Shown here piece by piece: positions 49,001 to 60,033 of a DNA stretch of 64,000 bases (positions within the stretch are counted from its first letter, which is position 1; each line of letters starts with the position of its first letter). The position numbers were made by a program, and so were the translations under genes. A model generated the notes under the pieces. It saw nothing but the letters and a program-made list of their open reading frames with translations, had not been told where the DNA came from and searched no databases. This DNA comes from Globodera rostochiensis (lineage: Eukaryota > Nematoda > Chromadorea > Rhabditida > Heteroderidae): assembly GCA_018350325.1 (NCBI GenBank), contig JAEVLN010000001.1, forward strand, positions 62,001-126,000, in the 5' to 3' direction.

Positions 49001-52000
49001 AAATAAAGGAATGGAACATCCTTCGGGCAATTGTAAATAAAGGAATGGAACATCCCTTCGGGCAATTGTAAATAAAGGAATGGAACATCCCTTCGGGCAA
49101 TTGTAAATGGAAGGAACATCCCTTCGGGCAATTGTAAATGGAAGGAACATCCCTTCGGGCAATTGTAAATGGAAGGAACATCCCTTCGGGCAATTGTAAA
49201 TGGAAGGAACTTCCCTTCGGGCAATTGTAAATGCAAGGAACATCCCTTCGGGCAATTGTAAATGGAAGGAACATCCCTTCGGGCATTGTAAAAGGAAGGA
49301 ACATCCCTTCGGGCAATTGTAAATGCAAGGAACATCCCTTCGGGCAATTGTAAATAAAGGAATGGAACTATCCCTTCGGGCAATTGTAAATGGAAGGAAC
49401 ATCCCTTCGGGCAATTGTAAATAAAGGAATGGAACATCCCTTCGGGCAATTGTAAATAAAGGAATGGAACATCCCTTCGGGTAATTATAAATGGAAGGAA
49501 CATCCCTTCGGGCAATTGTAAATGCAAGGAATGGAACATCCTTCGGGCAATTGTAAATGGAAGGAACATCCCTTCGGGCAATTGTAAATGCAAGGAACAT
49601 CCCTTCGGGCAATTGTAAATAAAGGAATGGAACATCCCTTCGGGCAATTATAAATGGAAGGAACATCCCTTCGGGCAATTGTAAATAAAGGAATGGAACA
49701 TCCCTTCGGGCAATTGTAAATGGAAGGAACATCCCTTCGGGCAATTGTAAATGGAAGGAACATCCCTTCGGGCAATTGTAAATGGAAGGAACATCCCTTC
49801 GGGCAATTGTAAATGCAAGGAACATCCCTTCGGGCAATTGTAAATAAAGGAATGGAACATCCCTTCGGGCAATTGTAAATGGAAGGAACATCCCTTCGGG
49901 CAATTGTAAATGGAAGGAACATCCCTTCGGGCAATTGTAAATGGAAGGAACATCCCTTCGGGCAATTGTAAATAAAGGAATGGAACATCCCTTCGGGCAA
50001 TTGTAAATGGAAGGAACATCCCTTCGGGCAATTGTAAATGGAAGGAACATCCCTTCGGGCAATTGTAAATGGAAGGAACTCCCTTCGGGCAATTGTAAAT
50101 GGAAGGAACATCCCTTCGGGCAATTGTAAATGCAAGGAACATCCCTTCGGGCAATTGTAAATGCAAGGAACATCCCTTCGGGCAATTGTAAATAAAGGAA
50201 TGGAACATCCCTTTGAGCAATTGTAAATGCAAGGAACATCCCTTCGGGCAATTGTAAATAAAGGAATGGAACATCCCTTCGGGCAATTGTAAATGGAAGG
50301 AACATCCCTTCGGGCAATTGTAAATGCAAGGAACATCCCTTCGGGCAATTGTAAATAAAGGAATGGAACATCCCTTCGGGCAATTGTAAATGGAAGGAAC
50401 ATCCCTTCGGGCAATTGTAAATGGAAGGAACATCCCTTCGGGCAATTGTAAATGGAAGGAACATCCCTTCGGGCAATTGTAAATGGAAGGAACATCCCTT
50501 CGGGCAATTGTAAATAAAGGAATGGAACATCCCTTCGGGCAATTGTAAATGGAAGGAACATCCCTTCGGGCAATTGTAAATAAAGGAATGGAACATCCCT
50601 TCGGGCAATTGTAAATAAAGGAATGGAACATCCCTTCGGGCAATTGTAAATAAAGGAATGGAACATCCCTTCGGGCAATTGTACATGGAAGGAACATCCC
50701 TTCGGGCAATTGTAAATGGAAGGAACATCCCTTCGGGCAATTGTAAATGCAAGGAACATTCCTTCGGGCAATTGTAAATAAAGGAATCGAACATCCCTTC
50801 GGGCAATTGTAAATAAAGGAATGGAACATCCCTTCGGGCAATTGTAAATAAAGGAATGGAACATCCCTTCGGGCAATTGTAAATAAAGGAATGGAACATC
50901 CCTTCGGGCAATTGTAAATAAAGGAATGGAACATCCTTCGGGCAATTGTAAATAAAGGAATGGAACATCCCTTCGGGCAATTATAAATGGAAGGAACATC
51001 CCTTCGGGCAATTGTAAATAAAGGAATGGAACATCCCTTCGGGCAATTGTAAATGGAAGGAACATCCCTTCGGGCAATTGTAAATAAAGGAATGGAACAT
51101 CCCTTCGGGCAATTGTAAATAAAGGAATGGAACATCCCTTCGGGCAATTGTAAATAAAGGAATGGAACATCCCTTCGGGCAATTGTAAATGGAAGGAACA
51201 TCCCTTCGGGCAATTGTAAATGGAAGGAACATCCCTTCGGGCAATTGTAAATGCAAGGAACATTCCTTCGGGCAATTGTAAATAAAGGAATCGAACATCC
51301 CTTCGGGCAATTGTAAATAAAGGAATGGAACATCCCTTCGGGCAATTGTAAATAAAGGAATGGAACATCCCTTCGGGCAATTGTAAATAAAGGAATGGAA
51401 CATCCCTTCGGGCAATTGTAAATGGAAGGAACTCCCTTCGGGCAATTGTAAATGGAAGGAACTCCCTTCGGGCAATTGTAAATGGAAGGAACATCCCTTC
51501 GGGCAATTGTAAATGCAAGGAACATCCCTTCGGGCAATTGTAAATAAAGGAATGGAACATCCCTTCGGACAATTGTAAATGGAAGGAACATCCCTTCGGG
51601 CAATTGTAAATAAAGGAATGGAACATCCCTTCGGGCAATTGTAAATAAAGGAATGGAACATCCCTTCGGGCAATTGTAAATAAAGGAATGGAACATCCCT
51701 TCGGGCAATTGTAAATGGAAGGAACATCCCTTCGGGCAATTGTAAATGCAAGGAATGGAACATCCTTCGGGCAATTGTAAATGGAAGGAACATCCCTTCG
51801 GGCAATTGTAAATGCAAGGAACATTCCTTCGGGCAATTGTAAATAAAGGAATCGAACATCCCTTCGGGCAATTGTAAATAAAGGAATGGAACATCCCTTC
51901 GGGCAATTGTAAATAAAGGAATGGAACATCCCTTCGGTCAATTATAAATGGAAGGAACATCCCTTCGGGCAATTGTAAATAAAGGAATGGAACATCCCTT

Positions 52001-52761
52001 CGGTCAATTATAAATGGAAGGAACATCCCTTCGGGCAATTGTAAATAAAGGAATCGAACATCCCTTCGGGCAATTGTAAATGGAAGGAACATCCCTTCGG
52101 GCAATTGTAAATGGAAGGAACATCCCTTCGGGCAATTGTAAATGGAAGGAACATCCCTTCGGGCAATTGTAAATAAAGGAATGGAACATCCCTTCGGGCA
52201 ATTGTAAATGGAAGGAACATCCCTTCGGGCAATTGTAAATGCAAGGAACATCCCTTCGGGCAATTGTAAATAAAGGAATGGAACATCCCTTCGGGCAATT
52301 GTAAATGGAAGGAACATCCCTTCGGGCAATTGTAAATGGAAGGAACATCCCTTCGGGCAATTGTAAATAAAGGAAGGGAACATCCCTTCGGGCAATTGTA
52401 AATAAACAAGTGGGGACAGACAGACCCACCGGCACAAACAGAGTTGGGCACCCGCCCCATTGCGGCGACAGCCCATTTTGAGGCGGGAGGTCGGGGAGCG
52501 CAGGTCGGGCCCGCTGAGACATCCCTGGATGCGCAAGTTGGTGGACATCTCGCGGTACCTCCACAACGCGCAAATGTCCCCCTCACAGGGGAAATCGCAT
52601 CTGACGGAAAGACGCGTCTAAGTTTTGAGACGGAGGAACACAACTCACACCAGGGCGTCTTCATCCGTTGTTCGGCAGTTCAGACATTTGATGCCGAGAG
52701 GCAAACGGGGGAAGAGGAGGAAAAGAAATGCGGCGAAGAGGGCGAGAGGAGATGAGGCCAT
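46083..52761 (-). CDS. secreted/membrane protein with three ET modules; minisatellites in two introns
   Basis: ET modules are nematode extracellular domains with 8-10 cysteines. Six exons close in phase to 380 aa: 52761-52649, 52600-52430, 47739-47283, 47223-46999, 46920-46852 and 46190-46083. Exon 1 has a signal peptide (MASSPLALFAAFLFLLFPRL) and KCLNC. Module 1 runs CDFPCEGDICALWRYREM ... IQGCLSG ... MGCRRNGAGAQLCLC-RDVPLCNADI, with the last seam across a 4690-nt intron. Module 2 is IRCQSH ... RYGCHSDLCFLTE ... DACYQLEDGRSSILGCSCSN-NDCN across an 58-nt intron. Module 3 is VKCHLERP ... ANFCHGQFCFVQRM ... NSGCLSANES ... GVEQWLCEENFCNLII. The last exon gives a C-terminal hydrophobic segment AVLTISFCLCYLSFAQFI. 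The last seam is less certain: without splicing after NLII, the frame reads through the 57-bp repeats as 19-residue repeats. Confidence 0.8.
46200..46720. repeat. 57-bp minisatellite, about 9 copies
   Basis: Each unit contains CTTCCCTTGGCATGGTTATT and a GCCTGCACATGCCCTCCGTG part. On the minus strand the unit reads CCATGCCAAG|GGAAGAGTTG, which includes a potential 3' splice site identical to the one before the last exon of the ET-module gene. As the period is a multiple of three, all frames stay open (for example, EHGGHMQANNHAKGRVGGG as a 19-residue repeat). Confidence 0.95.
47740..52410. repeat. 31/35-bp minisatellite, about 140 units, in the ET-gene intron
   Basis: Every unit begins GGAACATCCCTTCGGGCAAT and continues TGTAAAT followed by one of three ends: GGAA, GCAA (31-bp units) or AAAGGAAT (35-bp units). 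Minor variants recur, such as CATCCTTCGGG (one base short), AACTCCC, AACTTCCC and AACATTCC. Seen on the minus strand each unit includes TTGCCCGAAG|GGATGTTCC, which matches the intron/exon boundary of the ET-module gene at 47740/47739 apart from CTTGAAG for CCCGAAG. Minus-strand frames are open for up to 1107 codons, with no single frame through the whole array. Confidence 0.97.
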
Positions 52762-53281
52762 TTGCCGTTGGGGAGGTCGAAAGTGGGAAGATGGCACCCT
52801 CAAGTCGGAGTTAGGGCCAGCCACAATTGCCCTCGGGGGATTTTTTGTTGAAATGGAAAAGGCTCCAGCACCTCAGGGGTTCATCCGAGCGCTCATCTTT
52901 GTCGCTTGTCCCTCCCTCATCATTTCTCAATTTTCACCCGAATTGTTAATTCGAACAGAAATTTGGCCCTTTCGTGGGAACAATAATTTATTAATAAGTA
53001 GGGATGTTCAAGACAACATTTACCGAGACTCGATAACTTAAACCGTGAAAGAAAATTGGTTCTGATGTTTAACACCGAATCAATTTTCTCAATAATTTAA
53101 AATTTCTCGGACCCCCCCCCCCCCACACAAAGAAAAATATTTTTTATTTTCTGCGCGAGCGCCGAACAATAAGTAATGGCTGTATCACAGGAAATGAAGG
53201 CATTATGCTAATTTGTAAGAAAGGCATAATAAAAAGGAAACATTAAACGTAATTAAAAAATAAGTGAATTTGACGTTTCGT
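52762..53281. other. intergenic between ET-module gene and PAPST2 gene
   Basis: This stretch should include the ET-gene promoter and the 3' region of the PAPS transporter. A C tract lies near 53113. No further gene is supported. Confidence 0.45.
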
Positions 53282-55798
53282 TTACACCTGCAGCAGCAAC
53301 TTCCGCTCACAATCAGCGGCAAATTTCTCTCCGTAATGCTTCACACGCCCATTATTTATTTCCGTAAAGTTTGACCACAATTCCGCCAATTTTGCGTCGA
53401 ATTGCTTTTTGTTTTTGGCGTAAACATTTAGATAAATTGCCAGAAGAACCACCAAACCGCCCCATACATAGCCCAAAGTGAAAGGTTTGGAAAAAAAGTA
53501 AAAGGAGAAGACAATGGTGACAGCCTTCCTCATCGTGGTCACCTAAACAACAAAATTTAAACCCCCCCCCATTTTCCATTTAAATCCCAAACCGTAACGG
53601 CGACCAAAGCACCCGAAGTTCGGACCAAAGTGAGCACGACATTTACACCGAAATAGCCGACGACGCCAATCAGAAAGGTGTAGCCGTATGTTTGGATTGG
53701 ATACTTTGGGAAGTTCAGAGAAAGAAAGGGACGAACGACAAACCTCCGCGAAGAAAAGAAAGGCCTCGCTGAGCTGCCCGGAGAGGAAAATGCCCACGAA
53801 GATGTAACAGAAGCCAATGGAATAGGAGAACAATACCTTTAAACTCCGAATCGAATTCTTGTCTCTCCCTGCGACTGACCATTTCATCGTTGGACGCGTT
53901 GAAGCCTTTCATTGCCTTCTCCTGCACATTGCCAATGATCGCATCCGCCACCAATGCCAAAGAAATCATTGGGTACCCACGGAAATCGAAATTGGGCGAC
54001 ATTTTGCTGTCCGCCAGAGAGAAAATTATAAGCCCAAAACTCATAAAAGCGGCCGCGAGGACATCCAACGGACCGTAGCGCTTTCCCTGGATGAGAATGC
54101 CGCCGACCAAAACGGGAATTAACTTGCAACACTTTGGGAAAAAGGGGGGGAAGGGTAAAGGGAGGGAAACGATTAAATACCTTGAAGATCACTTGGGTCG
54201 GATAATTGCTAAAATATTGTTGAATTTGTTTTGTTAAAAATAATTTCTTTGACCACAGCCATTTTGGGGGTGGGAAGGAGGTCAGGTCGGGAAAATCCAG
54301 GGCCATACCCAGGCACGTAGCCAGGATTTTTTTTTTTTCGGAGGGGGGGGGGGGCAAAGAGTCGATTCTTAGGAATGTATTTTTCCGTTTTTTTATTGAA
54401 TTTTGTTAAGCAATTTTTTCACAAAATGATAGGTTGGTAATAGTTTAGTTTATAGCCCCTTTTAAAAAAAATTTGTTTTAAAGTTGATAAAAAGGTGTTT
54501 CTTGGGGTTTTCGCCGTAGATTCCAAATATGAACACCATTTCGAGCAATTCCGAACCCCGGAACCCGAATTCGAACAATTTTTCAAAAATTCAAATTTTT
54601 TCAAAGCACGAATTCGATCATTACTTGCCTTTTCGTTGTAAGTTTATGCTTTTTGAATGATTTAGAGGTCAAAATTTATTTTTAAAAAAATTGAATTTTT
54701 GAAAAATTTTCGAATTCGGATCGGGTGTTCGAAATGGATGTCAGATTCAGAATCCACGCCCTCGAATACCCTATTAGAGATGGGATTTATATTGACCAAA
54801 AAACCCCAAAATATTGACCAAAAACCCCAAAAAGTGCCAAAATATTGATTAAAAAATGTGCAAAAACTGACCAAATTCAGTTAATTTTGCGTAAAAACCT
54901 TAAATTCTTCAAGAATTTTGGGGAAAATGCCTAAAAATACGGAAAAATGGCGAAATATTGATTTATATTGACTAAAAAGTCGCTCTAATTCTAAAATTTT
55001 TCGAAATGAATGCTATTTTTGGGCTTCTCTCATGATTCCCTTTCCCTATTCTACAAAAAAATAGGTTAAAACATGAAAATCCCAGCTCTATTGATGACAA
55101 ATTGTTTTAAAAAAATGGCCAAAAATGTCTAATTTTGCAAAACAAAAGGGTCCCCCCTCTTGGGGTCCCCCCCCCCTTGGACACGCGCCTGGCCTAGTGC
55201 CAAGCCTAGAATAAATCCGTCTTCTTTCGTCCCAGGATCTCTACGCCACAGGCGTTTTAAAATCTCACAAAAAACGTACAGATATCCGAGGGACGCATTG
55301 GAAAGTCCCATCGTTGCGACGGTGTAAAAAGCGATTTGAAAGTAAATGTGCCAGGGAATTCTGTGAAAAGGAATTTTGCCGGAGGGAATGGAAATTCGGC
55401 ACCTTCGAACAATGCCCGTCGTCCATTTCATTTCGGCATAAGAAAGAACGGTGTAAATAGCAAATTGAACCAGCGTCAAATACCAACCAAAAGGCTTCAT
55501 CCCGGGCAGCCGAAAAACGAGCTCCTCGAAAAAACGAATATTTTCGATGTTTAAATAAAAGAGACGGACAGAACGGCACCTGAATGTACCCGTAAACGAG
55601 GTAGAAGAAAAATACGGCCAAGCAAAGAACAAAAAATTGTAATGGCTTCACCCTAAAGCACAATTCAGAATTTAACGAATTAAATTAGTGGAACCAATTG
55701 CTGATGTCGATGCACAACAGCTTAACGGGTTGCGTCGCATGGTCATGGTCCCGGTCGGCATCATCAAATGCTTTTTTTGGAGATGACGCCGCGACCAT
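53282..55798 (-). CDS. pst-2: SLC35B3-type PAPS transporter (PAPST2)
   Basis: This is a ten-TM Golgi transporter that brings the sulfate donor PAPS into the lumen. Exon 1 (55798-55695, MVAASSPKKAFDDADRDHDH) joins exon 2 (55652-55580) through ISNW-VKPLQFFVLC and the segment VFFFYLVYGYIQ. Exon 3 (55524-55280) has ELVFRLPGMKPFGWYLTLVQ and TVATMGLSNASLGYL. A 29-nt exon (54209-54181) encodes NYPTQVIFK. Then CCKLIPVLVGGILIQGKRYG, PMISLALVADAIIGNVQEKA, MKGFNASNDEMV, YSIGFCYIFVGIFLSGQLSE, QTYGYTFLIGVVGYFGVNVV, and RKAVTIVFSFYFFSKPFTLG, all strongly typical of SLC35B3. It ends CERKLLLQV-TAA. The 1070-nt intron 3 carries two MITEs. Confidence 0.95.
54433..54774. mobile_element. truncated copy of the GGTAAT MITE family in a PAPST2 intron
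   Basis: It starts GGTAATAGTTTAG and contains the inner AATTCGAACAATTTTTC core and its inverse GAAAATTTTCGAATTCGGAT, as in the full-length copies. Its right end is missing: it stops where the 54775 element begins. Confidence 0.55.
54775..55090. mobile_element. MITE with TAGAGATGGGATTT ends in a PAPST2 intron
   Basis: The left TAGAGATGGGATTT is inverted, with one change, as AAATCCCAGCTCTA at the right end. It shares its ends with the 109-bp element at 9736-9844. The interior has repeated ATATTGACCAAAAA motifs. Confidence 0.6.
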
Positions 55799-55924
55799 GT
55801 GAATAATCACTAAAGAGAATGAAAGAAAAAATGGAAGGGGAAAAGAGCTAACAATCCATTTCAGAAACTAAAAAATAAGTAAAATGTTAAATCCACGTTT
55901 CATCGGTACTCATTTTGTTGTGGC

Positions 55925-56128
55925 TTAACGGACCGGCCTTTCTGCGCCGCCGATGTTGGCTTTGCCATTTCGGCTATGCTGTTTCGGACCTAATCGACGT
56001 TTTAGCGTCAAAAGTTCACTTTCATAATATGAAATTGTTGAAGTGATGCGCCGGAAACCGCCGGAATCGGAAGCGCAAATTTTCAGGTATATCGGAACCG
56101 GCCCGAAATCTAAAACCCGGCAAAACAT
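55925..56128 (-). CDS. possible small exon or short ORF, unidentified
   Basis: A 67-codon minus-strand frame contains SGGFRRITSTISYYESELLT and ends in GGAERPVR. Its mixed composition looks coding, but it has no recognised domain, no signal peptide and no clear splice partners. It lies 127 bp upstream of the PAPST2 start. Confidence 0.25.
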   Translation of the reverse strand: MFCRVLDFGPVPIYLKICASDSGGFRRITSTISYYESELLTLKRRLGPKQHSRNGKANIGGAERPVR

Positions 56129-56266
56129 AAAAAAATAAACACTATTTCATTAACAGGCTACGATTTTTAGGCAAATGCTATTTTTTCTGCTGCTTTGTTT
56201 TGGCGAGTTGCGCACGAAAAAAATGTTTTTAGTCGGAAATTTCGTCGTTAAGTTGATTAAAAGGCG

Positions 56267-56726
56267 GGCAATCCTTAAGAATTGCGGTCCCGCCGAAAAA
56301 AAAATCTTAACGATTTAAAATGAATGTTTTCTACACGAATCCGAGCTCGGATTTTGCGAATGCCGAACCCCGAACCCGAATTCGAACATTTTTCGAAATT
56401 TCTGCCAAGTGAAAAATAATTTATTCATGAACCCAAAAAGGTTAAAACCTTCAAAAATGCACGAAAACTTTTGTAATAATGGGAAAACAACCCAATTCAA
56501 CCGTTAACGGGGTCGAAATGTGCAATATTAAAAATTTGTCAACCAAAAAAAAGTTGCATTTTGAACTTACGAAAAATGTTCGAATTCGGGTTCGGTGTTC
56601 GACATTCGCAAAATCCGAGCTCGGATTCGTGTTTCTACGCATATTTTTTGACATGTATTTAAAATGATAAACATCCAAAATTAACAAAAAAAAATTTCGG
56701 CGGGACCGCAATTCTTAAGGATTGCC
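56267..56726. mobile_element. palindromic MITE, GGTAAT family, 8-bp TSD
   Basis: The ends GGCAATCCTTAAGAATTGCG and inverse are flanked by AAAAGGCG at 56259-56266 and 56727-56734. The interior has CCGAACCCGAATTCGAACAT and its complement near 56580, and the outer arm includes GGTCCCGCCG. It is the third full-length member of the family. Confidence 0.9.
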
Positions 56727-57023
56727 AAAAGGCGTTATACCAAACACCCTTTGAAGAAAGTTATAGAGCCCCTCAAAGACAAAACCATAGGAGGGACGCT
56801 TTTGATCAAAATTTGTGTAAAATATTTTTTACATCGCGGATTGGGGCTTTACAAGCCTCGAGAATTTTGTTGACCCAGTCATTGGGGCATTTTATAAGCC
56901 TCGAGAATTTTGTTGACTCAGTCATTTGGGGCTTGACAGCTTATACATATGTACGCTTTTTATAAATGGGCTTGTAGGATTGTGAACAATTTTTTGTCAT
57001 GAATTTGATTAAATCATTATGCT

Positions 57024-58524
57024 TCAGTCAACAATTTGAATGCTTTGATTGATGTTGAACAGTGCCTGCAACTCTTTCTGCGTCTTTCCCTTCCCCCATA
57101 TTTTCCTCCGGGGGCACCAATCCGCCAATTGTCGCTGCATTGTCCAAAAGCAAAGTTCCCTTAGTGACGGGGGCTGAGTGAACACGAAGCCGACCAAATG
57201 CTTGTTTAGGAATGCCAATCTCCCATTCGCACAGTGAACAAAGCAAAGAGTCTCCAGCGGTTTGGCCAGGCTGGCACATGAGCAGTGCTCGAGGCTGTGA
57301 AGGTAAATTCGGAGTTTACGGATGAAATTGAACACACTTGTAACTCTTGCGCTCAAGGGAAACGGTGAAACTGTAAAAGTGGTGTTTCCCATCCCAAAGC
57401 ACTTTGAACACACAAATATCCCCGTCAGCAAAGATGGACAGCTTCGACTCGATGGCAGAAAAGCGATGCCAATTGTGACCGAAAGTTTCGGAGATTCCTC
57501 TAACTGTGATCGTGGAAAGCTAAAAAGCGAAGAGTGGTGTGATTAAAAGGAAAATGCCTCATTTGTTAGTAACGAATAGTGATGCACGAGAGTTTCGGTC
57601 TCAACTCGAGAAAAGTCTCGGGTTTTTTGGGTCTCGGGGTCAAGTCTCGGTATCGAGTCTCGGAAATTTTGGGTCTCGTGCATCACTAATAACGAACATC
57701 CAATTCCGTATTTTCATCCGCTTTTAGCATCGCCCATTGTTCGCTGTTTCCATCATACGCAACAACCTTTACTATTCAGAAAGTTTGTTGCGATCAGAAA
57801 GAAAAAACGCACACACTCGAAAATCATCTGTGATCCGCAAGATTGTCCGTTTGTCTCCATCCAAAACGACTGGGAATCGGATACAGCGTGCACAAAGCTG
57901 CTGTTCGTCCAGTATTGGCATCGACTTGATGCAAAAGGTCATCTGATAGTGAGTTTTAGACTTGGATTTCTTCAAATCATTGGGAATTATTACGTGTTCC
58001 CAGCCAAGAGAAATGCGCCAGAAGGGAATTTCCCCGGAAACCATTGTCCGGTCGTACAGAAACAGGCGATCCTCCGCCTGACCACAGCCAATTCCGACCC
58101 TTTCGAGAGTGACAGTCTCGAATGTGTCTACGTATTCGGAGTCCAACTTAAACTCGCAAAGTTTCTCTGAGACCAAATCGTATCGAAGTATTTTAATGCC
58201 GCCATCCTCAATTGTACTGCCAGTTTCCTAGAATATTTATGCTGCAAAGTGTGCGGCCAAATGAAATCGCACAAAAAAGGCGGCGACCATTGCAAATACG
58301 GCATTTTGTTTGGATGATAAAGCGCAATGAGCGTAGAAAAGTTCGTGAAAATTGTAGGAGAAAAGACAAGTCCAGGAGGCGGGTACCAAGCAGTGCACTG
58401 ACCAAAGCTCCAATTCACGCGTGTTACGAAGGGCAACAAACAAAATGTTCCGGATGAGGCCGACCCTTTCAATTTGGCCTTTGCCGGGAAAGTGGGAGGG
58501 AGTGGCCAGTTGAATAACATCCAT
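57024..58524 (-). CDS. uncharacterised protein, beta-rich, about four exons
   Basis: The first exon starts at 58524 (MDVIQLATPSHFPGKGQIER, then VALRNTRELELWSVHCLVPA). After an acceptor at 58227 the second reads ETGSTIEDGGIKILRYDLVS, KLDSEYVDTFETVTLERVGI, CGQAEDRLFLYDRTMVSGEI, and ITDDFRVCAFFLSDRNKLSE. The third (after CTTTTTAG near 57515) has ITVRGISETFGHNWHRFSAI and SKLSIFADGDICVFKVLWDG. The last joins by phase 2 and ends LFNINQSIQIVD with a stop at 57024. Alternating hydrophobic segments and repeated D-G/W motifs resemble a beta-propeller, but I cannot name a family. No signal peptide is seen. The seam between exons 1 and 2 is not settled, and one intron carries a 112-bp MITE. Confidence 0.5.
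57577..57688. mobile_element. 112-bp hAT-like MITE in an intron
   Basis: The ends TAGTGATGCACGAGA and TCTCGTGCATCACTA are exact inverses. Flanks GTAACGAA (57569-57576) and ATAACGAA (57689-57696) match at seven of eight bases. The interior is repeats of GTCTCGG. TAG(T/G)GATGCAC ends are common in hAT elements. Confidence 0.85.
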
Positions 58525-58589
58525 CGAATTTGGCGAAAGATAAATTAATAAATATTTAAATCGAAAATTCAGAGCCGGTGTTGAAAATT

Positions 58590-59265
58590 ATGGAATTGGG
58601 GGGGGGGGGGGTGGGTGGGATGAGTGATCGGAATAGAATTGGGGGGGGGGGGGTGGGATGAGTGATCGGAATGGAATTGGGGGGGGGTGGGTGGGATGAG
58701 TGATCGGAATGGAATTGGGGGGGGGTGGGATGAGTGATCGGAATGGAATTGGGGGGGGGTGGGTGGGATGAGTGATCGGAATGGAATTGGGGGGGGGGTG
58801 GGATGAGTGATCGGAATGGAATTGGGGGGGGGGTGGGTGGGATGAGTGATCGGAATAGAATTGGGGGGGGGGGGGTGGGATGAGTGATCGGAATGGAATT
58901 GGGGGGGGGGGTGGGTGGGATGAGTGATCGGAATGGAATTGGGGGGGGGGTGGGATGAGTGATCGGAATGGAATTGGGGGGGGGGGTGGGTGGGATGAGT
59001 GATCGGAGGTGGGTGGGATGAGTGATCGGAATAGAATTGGGGGGGGGGGGTGGGTGGGTGGGATGAGTGATCGGAATAGAATTGGGGGGGGGGGGGTGGG
59101 ATGAGTGATCGGAATGGAATTGGGGGGGGGGGTGGGTGGGATGAGTGATCGGAGGTGGGTGGGATGAGTGATCGGAGGTGGGTGGGATGAGTGATCGGAA
59201 TAGAATTGGGGGGGGGGGTGGGTGGGATGAGTGATCGGAATGGAATTGGGGGGGGGGGAGGATGG
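58590..59265. repeat. G-rich minisatellite, unit about 34-41 bp
   Basis: The unit is GGGATGAGTGATCGGAATGG plus AATT and a G tract of variable length, sometimes with GTGGGTG inserted. Some copies lack the AATT-G tract part (GATCGGAGGTGGGTGGGATG). Minus-strand frames of about 300 codons (Pro/Ser/His-rich) arise from it. They start near 59486 with KLAIRLLLAEVVYVLCFP, which could be a signal-peptide exon, but coding of the repeat itself is unproven. Confidence 0.92.
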
Positions 59266-59486
59266 GAGAGGGAAAACTGTCTGTCTTTCGGTCGGATGTT
59301 TCGTTTCGTTGCATCGAAATTAGTGAAAAATGAAGCGAAGAGAGAGCTCTTTGAGTATTGGGAAGGTTGAGGGAAGAAGACAGGCGGCGATGTCCCCAGA
59401 GGCGTAGGAAAGCATAAAACATAAACAACCTCAGCCAGCAGCAAACGGATGGCCAATTTACGGAAGAATTTCTTCAAAGCGCACAA

Positions 59487-60033
59487 AATGCATTTTTTGC
59501 ATCACAAAAGGTCGCCTGCCTATTCAAAATCGGAATGTTTAATTTAAATTAGTGGAAATGAAAGTTTGTCGGAAATAATATCGCCAGCATTGTCAGAAGC
59601 CCTTCATTTACTCAGACTTCCGCTGCGACCATTTAGGCGCTTCGGGATTGGCTGCTTTTGAAACCAGCGGTTGGACCTTTAGGAAAAGCAATGACAGTGC
59701 CCCCCCTCTCCCCTCCCCTTCAATTCACCTGATTTTGTACTGCCAGAATTCGCCCGTTATCCCACTTTTGTTCGCTCTCAACTTCTTGCTGTCTATCATT
59801 GAACATGCTTCTGCTGGACACCAATTCTCCCTGAGACAGCGCATCGTGCTGATGAGCTTTGTTCACATTGTTGGAGGGAGGAGTTGAAGGGTGCAATTGG
59901 GTGGCATTTTGCCAACGGGTTGATTCGGACGAGTGAAAAGGGCGAGGAGGCCGAGACGGTTCCGAGGCTGATCGATCATCCTTACATTAGGGGGAATTGC
60001 GACTCTAAAGGGCCACCCACCTTCAAGATAGGC
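59487..60033. other. possible plus-strand coding exon near 59893-60010; no gene assigned
   Basis: A plus-strand open segment reads ELKGAIGWHFANGLIRTSEK, then GEEAETVPRLIDHPYIRGNC and DSKGPPTFK, which looks like coding sequence. I found no convincing neighbouring exons and do not recognise the protein. Confidence 0.3.

Noticed and set aside
47740..52410. CRISPR-like regular direct repeats
   Set aside because: There are no unique spacers; units are head-to-tail, and the genome is eukaryotic.
47657..52566. Minus-strand open frames of 1107, 972 and 818 codons (LPEGMF, IARRDVPF type)
   Set aside because: They arise from the 31/35-bp repeat in different phases. The ET-module exons join across the array in phase when it is treated as an intron.
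58569..59486. Minus-strand frames of about 300 codons rich in Pro, His and Ser
   Set aside because: They depend on G-tract lengths in the repeat, which are unstable, and no splice link to the nearby 57-58.5 kb gene was found. A short signal-peptide-like start near 59480 remains possible.
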